Below, piece after piece: positions 58,067 to 64,000 of a DNA stretch of 64,000 bases (positions are counted from its first letter, which is position 1; each line of letters starts with the position of its first letter). Made by a program: the position numbers and the translations under genes. The DNA lies in assembly GCA_000827205.1 (NCBI GenBank), contig KN832563.1, positions 406,268-470,267 of the forward strand. The letters run 5' to 3'. The notes beneath the pieces were generated by a model. The model saw only the letters and a program-made list of their open reading frames with translations. It was not told the origin of the DNA and did not search any database. The DNA comes from Plicaturopsis crispa FD-325 SS-3 (taxonomy: Eukaryota > Basidiomycota > Agaricomycetes > Amylocorticiales > Amylocorticiaceae).

Positions 58067-58472
58067 GACAGAAAGAAGTGTCAAGAACGGAAAGAAATTT
58101 AGAGTCCGCGGCTGTCATTTTCGCCCCCGATGATTACTTACCTTGCCTTTCCTACTAAGATTCCAGCATCGGATATCTGGATAACTCACCACTGGACAGT
58201 GGACACGTCTGCTAGCCTTTTCGGTGCTACGAACAGAAACCCTTTTCTCTGAAACACCCTCCTGTCGCCTGTAGACACTCGTTTCGGACTTTTCTCAGAA
58301 CTGCACTGACGCGCTTTCCGAGGTGGGACTCGAATATTGAAGGGCAACAGCAGGTTCACCCGTGAATATGTAAGTGAAGGCGCTATAATTCTCCTGCTTG
58401 TTACACAACTTCCAATTGAACCATAAATTAAGCATTCCCACAGACAGAGGCCATATATTTTTCAACGTGGCC
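58067..58472. promoter_or_regulatory. Upstream region of the F-box gene with probable 5' UTR intron
   Basis: Contains GTAAGT near 58359 and CCCACAG near 58443, which would form an intron of about 85 nt in the leader; the bases before it do not extend the reading frame of the F-box protein. Confidence 0.4.
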
Positions 58473-60170
58473 ATGAACGCCGAAACTGCCGCCGTGGCCA
58501 AATTGCCATCGGAAATCCTATGCAACATCTTTTTCGAGGCCGTCACAGACAACATAAACACGACATACATAAGCGCGTCGCATGTTTGCTGTTTCTGGAG
58601 AGATGTAGCGCTGAAAAATCCACCGTCGGGGGCACATCTCCCGCTGTGGAATCCGGACTGGGTGCGGGCTATGCTAGAGCGATCCCAGCCAGCACCTGTG
58701 ACGTCCATCTCCGTCCAGAACTTGATCATCTCTAAAGCAGTTGCCCTCAATAGGTCTCTGGATCTCATATTCCCCCACTCTGACACTGCCCGTGCGAACG
58801 CGAGTCGCATTAGAAAGTTTGAATGGGCGCGTCGCCCGACCAGAACAGAGAAGCGTATCACCGACGCTCTTATATCATCGACGGCTCCCCTTCTCGAGTT
58901 GCTTTTTTTGGAGGCACCCGAGGCTCCCAGCCCGAGAGGGAACGCTAGACACTACCTCCTTCCTATCTTTCCGTCTGATTTTGCGCCTCGTCTTCACACT
59001 TTACGTTTACGGTCCTACGCGATCTCGTGGGATTCATCCGTCTTTCAGGCCGCTCGCATAACCCATCTATCGATCCATGACCTTCATCATGATCACAGGC
59101 CCACGTTGGAACAACTACGCATACTGTTTCTGGCCATACCCCACGTCGAAACTCTCTCTCTCCGAAAAGCCATCTCTTACGTGAATGACAACATCTCAAT
59201 ACCTTTCGACATACGGACAGCCGTCCACCTGTCCCATCTACGGTCTCTCGATGTCAGCGCCGGTTCTTCCCCGTGCACGCAGCTCTTCAACCTCATTCAT
59301 TTCCCCTCCGACATCAATCTAAGTGTCAACATAGGACTGGACCCGAACATGTTGCCATCGGTGCTATCCTCGTTTGCACCCCGGATCGATCCGCTGACCG
59401 CCGACGTCCTACTCAGTGTAGAGAATTTTTCCGATAACTCTGGCTTTAGCTCGATGCGCCTGCAGAGCCCGTCAGACGGCTGTGCTGCCGAGACAAGTGC
59501 ACGGTGCCTCAAGGTGCATGTCACGTCGATGGGCGAAGCTCCCGTGGATGTTCTTCTAGAGCATATCCCTATAACGCAAGCCCCCACTGCCCATCTTCGC
59601 CTCCGGGAGATCCTCGACCACCGTGCGGAAAACAACGCGTTAACGCGAACTTTTATGAATGTCAACACAGCGACTAGTTTCAGCACGAATGCGTTCTTAC
59701 CACTTCTTGCGAGACTCCGCGAGCTATTGGAGGCCAATAGTGGGCTGTCTTCCGAGCTGATCTCGCATTGGCCTCGTATGACCCACCTGCATATGCAGAA
59801 CTCAGGATCGGGCAACAACTCGTTTTCAAGGCACTGGGACAATTTCGTTGACGTCCTTGGCTCATGGGTGCAGACTCGCAGGAGCCAAGGCCTCCCAATT
59901 CCTGCACTACATCTTATCGAGTACCGGACTGAAAACTTGTTGTCCGAATCAGACAAGGGAAAACTCGAACGCCTCGGAGTTGGAGTCGTCCATTGGGACG
60001 ATGCACCCGATGAAGAGCTCTACTCTCAGTCAGACTCTGACCTTGAGGACGTCGAATCCGCGAGCAGCGATGGTGAGGATCATTATTCCGACTTTGGTTT
60101 CCAGGATGATGGGCGATTGGAGGACTTCGCCGATGAACATGACATCGATGGATCCGAGGACGAGTACTGA
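58473..60170 (+). CDS. F-box protein, 565 aa
   Basis: Single coding exon. The N-terminal F-box reads KLPSEILCNIFFEAV..HVCCFWRDVALKNPPLW-like (LPxEIL..IF...CrxWrdval), the standard Agaricomycete form that binds Skp1 in SCF ubiquitin ligases. The rest resembles degenerate leucine-rich repeats (LHTLRLRSYAISW, ITHLSIHDLHHD, LSHLRSLDVSAGS) ending in a strongly acidic tail (SDSDLEDVESASSDGEDHYS). The ATG at 58473 starts shortly before the F-box; in-frame upstream bases begin with TTG and look like leader. Such genes are highly expanded in mushrooms. Confidence 0.85.
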   Translation: MNAETAAVAKLPSEILCNIFFEAVTDNINTTYISASHVCCFWRDVALKNPPSGAHLPLWNPDWVRAMLERSQPAPVTSISVQNLIISKAVALNRSLDLIFPHSDTARANASRIRKFEWARRPTRTEKRITDALISSTAPLLELLFLEAPEAPSPRGNARHYLLPIFPSDFAPRLHTLRLRSYAISWDSSVFQAARITHLSIHDLHHDHRPTLEQLRILFLAIPHVETLSLRKAISYVNDNISIPFDIRTAVHLSHLRSLDVSAGSSPCTQLFNLIHFPSDINLSVNIGLDPNMLPSVLSSFAPRIDPLTADVLLSVENFSDNSGFSSMRLQSPSDGCAAETSARCLKVHVTSMGEAPVDVLLEHIPITQAPTAHLRLREILDHRAENNALTRTFMNVNTATSFSTNAFLPLLARLRELLEANSGLSSELISHWPRMTHLHMQNSGSGNNSFSRHWDNFVDVLGSWVQTRRSQGLPIPALHLIEYRTENLLSESDKGKLERLGVGVVHWDDAPDEELYSQSDSDLEDVESASSDGEDHYSDFGFQDDGRLEDFADEHDIDGSEDEY

Positions 60171-60221
60171 TAGGCGGACAATATTTCGACGTTTAGCGAA
60201 GAATAACAGACATACATACTG

Positions 60222-61941
60222 CTACACAGTATCCATTTTGATTAGATCTTTCTCTTGCTCGAGAACCCGGTCCGCGCGATCAGCGACGTCCATGGCGGCC
60301 AAGAGCGATTCGACATTCGGAGAGACTACGAAACGCTTGTTCACCTCGCCCAGCACACTCATCCGTTTGTTCGCCATATCTAGGTGGACGGCATGTTGCA
60401 AGAACGACGGCTGTGTAGCGGCATTGACCTGGAGCAAATACCAATCAGGACAAAATCAATGGAGAACGGTTGTTGTCGTGCTCACGTCCAAAACGATACC
60501 ATTTCCCAATCGCATCTTCACAGCCCCGCTCCGGTAGACTTCTAGCTGTCCGATTGCACCATCTACGGTCTTCTCTGCCTCTTTGGATGCGGGATCGGGA
60601 GGCGCTGCGGACGCTCGTGCGGAAGAAGGCGTGGAACCACCGGGACCAGGCGGTTTCACGTCTGCGGCGAAAGACACTTTTTTCTTTAATCCGCCCGGTT
60701 CTGGGGGCTCGCCATCCCCCGGGTTGTCCACGTCCATGGGCGCGTCTGCTGTCGCGGCGAGTGTTTTAGATACGAACGTCGGGAAGGGACTCGGAAATTG
60801 GAAGAAATAAAGTCGTTCTTGGCGAACGTCTGGGTCCTGGATATGACAGACATCAATTGCAATAAAGAGATAAATCAGTGCGTTCACGCACCTCTTCAGT
60901 GTTAGCTTGTAGAGCAAAGTCTTCAATGAGGTCCTCGAGCTCTTCCTCCTCTTCGCTTTCACTAAGATCTAGTGCATTGGCAAGGTCCACTTCACCCTTT
61001 GCCGCCGCTTCCTCTATGTCCATGACCTCCGTTTCTTTGGTGGCATCTGAAACGAAGGAACACTGGTCAATTCGCTTCTAGCGAAACGTAGTAAAAATAC
61101 CTACGTCTACCTGGATCGTTTTTCTCTTTCTCGATCTTAATTTTTACAGCCTTCTTGTTGCGGCCTTCCTTTTCCTTGCGCAAGCTATCTGGAGCCATCC
61201 AGTCCATTTGCTTCACCTGATCCATATCTATAATCTCAACGCCTTCGTCGGGATCAGAGTAAGCTTCCTCGTCGTCCTCGTCGTTCGTTGTCACGGCCGT
61301 CTCCTTGCACTTCTCGGACTTGAGCGCAGGCGCCGCAGATCGAGACAATCCGGCACCCAGGGACGAAGCAGACGCACCCGGCCCCATGGGGACTATCGGT
61401 GTGAAATTCGAGCGCGGTGCGGAACGACGGGCAGAAGTGCCGGCCAATGCAGGCCCCATAGCGAATGGCCCACTAGCTGTCATTTCAACGGGGGGACGCG
61501 GCGCACCGCCGCGCCCTTCTCCCCGTCCACGACCTCTCCCGCGTCCACGGCCTCGCTCGGAAGATGAGGAAAGAGAAGGCGCGTGACTTTCCTGCATCCA
61601 ATGCGTCAGATGGATGGTACGACACCACCACCAGGGTTCACACCTGTTTTACTTCGATTCTAGGAGATATATATCTCAGTATATGCATTACACTCACAGT
61701 GATCACCAACGTACTCCTTTTTTCGTCTCGCAGGGAGGGTGGGGACAAATTTGAGCTTGGCCGTGCCCTGCCGCGTTACATCTGCCTGCTTTTTAGCTAG
61801 GCTCGCGATCGCTTTGGGTGTGGACGAGCCAGACGCCTGAGCTTGACCGGGGCGAGCATCGGAGGATCCTGCGGATAATTCTCGTACTCAGAAAATATGG
61901 CAAAAGTCTTTACAAAACGCACCAGAGCCCTCTCCAGACAT
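60222..61941 (-). CDS. RPC4: RNA polymerase III subunit RPC4 (Rpc53)
   Basis: Seven exons: 61941-61923, 61868-61715, 61659-61653, 61591-61111, 61046-60892, 60836-60486, 60428-60222; 457 aa. N-terminal KLKFVPTLPARRKKEIEE followed by an Arg/Gly-rich stretch, an acidic middle (SESEEEEELEDLIEDFALQA), RLYFFQFPSPFPTF, and the RPC4 C-terminal domain GAIGQLEVYRSGAVKMRLGN, QPSFLQHAVHLD, FVVSPNVESLL. With RPC5 it forms the TFIIF-like subcomplex acting in Pol III initiation and termination. Exon 3 is a 7-nt microexon. Divergent from the glycosyltransferase gene, 204 bp between ATGs. Confidence 0.9.
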
Positions 61942-62145
61942 TGTATTGGCGAGATGAAAGTCGCTTTGCAGAATTATCGAGGTCGGAGGAGATGAGCGTG
62001 ATCAATCGGATCTCGGAAGCTCGCGCGACTCGAACGCGAACCAGTCGCGTCTTGGACGCTGGCCCTCTCCTCCTACCACCATCTTCATCTTGTATGCAAA
62101 CGCCATCTCCTTTGAACAGGACTACATCTAGTCGATGAACTCGTG

Positions 62146-64000
62146 ATGAAGAAAGGACCTTCGCGTAACGCGCGGACCCTCAGCTCGCCGCAGCTGAAGT
62201 CGCTCAACAATCACCGGAACACTGCCAAACGGCGGGCATGTCTATACCTTCGTTTGATTATGCTGCCTTGTTTCGTTTTCATCGCGTTATACTCTCTAGC
62301 TCACAGAGCACACGGATACTTCTTACCGCCCTTGGAACCGAAGGAAGAATCTCATAACGCGACGCTGACGCCTTCTGACAACCTGGAGCCATCCGCTGCA
62401 GCCCTTAAGAGCTCGCTCTTCGACATGGACCTCGCAGAATTCTCGCCAGTACTGGACCACTCGGTGACAGCGCTACTACCTGTTACCTCAGACTCTGCGT
62501 CTAATCTAGGTCAAGTTCTGTCGACCCTCCTTGCGCCTTCAACCAAATTGCTGCAGGTCATCGTGACTTGCCCGGAGCCTATCCTCTCAGGAACACGAAA
62601 TGCCGTCCGAAAAGCCATGGAAGTTGCGAGCTACGGGCATCCCGAAGTCACCTTGATCGCCTGGCCTCGCGGAATGGATGAAAATACTGGCATGCTCTAC
62701 GTTGCATCTGAGGCCTCGACTAATTGGGTCATCCTCCTGGATATTCACGGACTCGAAGGTCTCAGCGACTACACGCGAAATATGCTAACATACCCCATGG
62801 ATATACCTCATTCCGTTGGACCTAGAGGTGTACTCCGACACGCGACCAACACATCGTGCTTGACACCGTCAGATCAACCTCAAGCGGCTTCGTTTCTTAT
62901 CCCGCCGTTCATCGTGCCCTCCCACCTCATTCCTGACGAAGATTGGATACTTTCTGGACTTGGCGTATGGGCTGCTTTTGGCCAACATATTTCGGAATCT
63001 CGGCTCGACGCGCTCGGAGCAATAGTATTGGGATCGGAGACGTCCAAGGGTCGATGGTGCCACACAGCTCGGCGTCAGGTACTGGGAAACGTCGACGGGG
63101 CTCCGGAAGCTCCTCCAGGACGACACAATCTACCCTCGATGCTCGATGTCCATCACGCCCGCCGCTACAACAAGACCGCGCCTCCTGTAGAACAGAAACC
63201 CACGACTACGGGAACAGCCTTTTTGTTACTCTTTCCGCACCTTGGTGATCTCCAGGCATTTTCCGCCGCCGCCTGCAGACTACAGGTTGACGGACACACG
63301 CTACGCATCCTGTTGTACGATGTCGTTCAGGATTCCAGCACCGGAGACAACACTTTGGTGTCTGAGTCATGCACCCTGCACTTCGACACCATGATATACG
63401 TGCCCGGACAATCTCGCACGCATCTTTCCGACTGGTTAGATGTATGGAGCACGACGCCTGCTATCATACTGACACTAGCCGAAGAGGATGCGATAAACGC
63501 AAACCTGGTGGCGGTCCCGAAACTCGATCGATATCCTCTGTCAACGTGGATCTGCATCCCTCAGAGGGACCTTCTGCATACAGCGTGGATGGGCGCAATG
63601 TCGCTTCAGGAATGGCGAAGTCCGTTATTTCTTTATCAATGCGTCGACTAGAGTCTCATCACCTCTCCGTAGATTGGCATGTACCTCGCATAGACGTGAG
63701 CGTCATCACCAAGGACCGACCTCGCTCTCTCGAGCGCCTCTTGTCCTCTCTGTCTGACGCCAGATACTTTGGCGATGTGGTGTCGGTCCGCATCAACCTC
63801 GAGCAAACGTCCGACACGGAGACGCTACAAGTCGTTGACAGCTTCCGCTGGAACCAAGGTCCTGTGTTCGTACACCATCGCGTTATCCACGGAGGACTAC
63901 TTCCGGCCGTGGTCGAGTCATGGTACCCTCATTCGAATGATTCGTATGGGCTAATTCTTGAGGACGACGTGGAGCTTTCCCCGCTTTTCTATGCATGGGC
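62146..64000 (+). CDS. Glycosyltransferase (GT2-like), type II membrane protein; 3' end outside window
   Basis: Exons 62146-63619 and 63673 onward (53-nt intron, phase 1). A basic head precedes one membrane helix near residues 34-54 (LIMLPCFVFIALYSLAHRAH), as in Golgi enzymes. The first 490 residues hold a divergent lumenal domain; after the intron comes a GT-A start, RIDVSVITKDRPRSLERLLS, and LILEDDVELSPLFYAW, where EDDVE is the likely metal-binding DxD equivalent. Basidiomycete proteins of this kind are annotated as glycosyltransferase family 2-like; the donor is unknown. About 600 residues are visible. Confidence 0.8.

Noticed and set aside
1-64000. tRNA, rRNA, CRISPR arrays, prokaryotic operons
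   Set aside because: No cloverleaf-compatible A/B boxes, rRNA blocks or regularly spaced repeats were seen on either strand; the window is eukaryotic.

Overview
The window is nuclear DNA of a filamentous basidiomycete, most likely an Agaricomycete. Genes are compact and intron-dense, with mostly GT-AG introns of about 45-65 nt, and spliced models give recognisable fungal proteins (MKT1, Gyp2-type TBC, RPC4, IPI3, SGF73, UstYa). There are no operons, no tRNA or rRNA genes and no CRISPR. Gene models below were spliced by hand; each has a consistent reading frame across its exon junctions.

Layout. 1-0.99 kb: 5' part of MKT1 (minus). 1-5.3 kb: mostly gene-free. 5.3-13.2 kb: TMEM170-like membrane protein, WDR5, a coiled/low-complexity membrane protein, complex I 21-kDa subunit, 2OG-Fe(II) dioxygenase. 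13.6-24.1 kb: a 19-exon GRAM-TBC-EF-hand Rab GAP, a CPA2 antiporter, a Nup153/Nup60-like RanBP2 zinc-finger nucleoporin and CDK7. 24.6-37.7 kb is accessory-looking: a possible UstYa-type fragment next to a short inverted-repeat element, a tandem pair of proline-iminopeptidase-like hydrolases, a J-protein, OHCU decarboxylase, a Gfo/Idh/MocA oxidoreductase, and then two UstYa-family (DUF3328) genes bracketing three tandem 0.9-kb units, each encoding a 64-71 aa secreted peptide. 38.4-42.5 kb: 7-TM protein and a makorin-type CCCH/RING E3. 42.6-45.1 kb: a 362-bp inverted repeat around an 885-N gap that looks artefactual. 45.1-51.3 kb: HFI1/ADA1, TAF10, IPI3, a second J-protein. 51.8-56.8 kb: Zn2Cys6 regulator and SGF73. 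56.8-58.1 kb: a DNA transposon with perfect 23-bp TIRs. 58.4-64 kb: F-box protein, RPC4 and a glycosyltransferase running off the right edge.

Themes. Much of the window is conserved nuclear machinery: three SAGA subunits (HFI1, TAF10, SGF73) lie within 11.6 kb, with WDR5, CDK7 and RPC4 elsewhere. The part most likely to be undescribed is 33.1-37.7 kb: a family of tandem, signal-peptide-bearing small peptides with a conserved C-terminal block next to two UstYa oxidase-family genes, an arrangement reminiscent of dikaritin-type RiPP loci. This is inference from sequence; no product is known to me.
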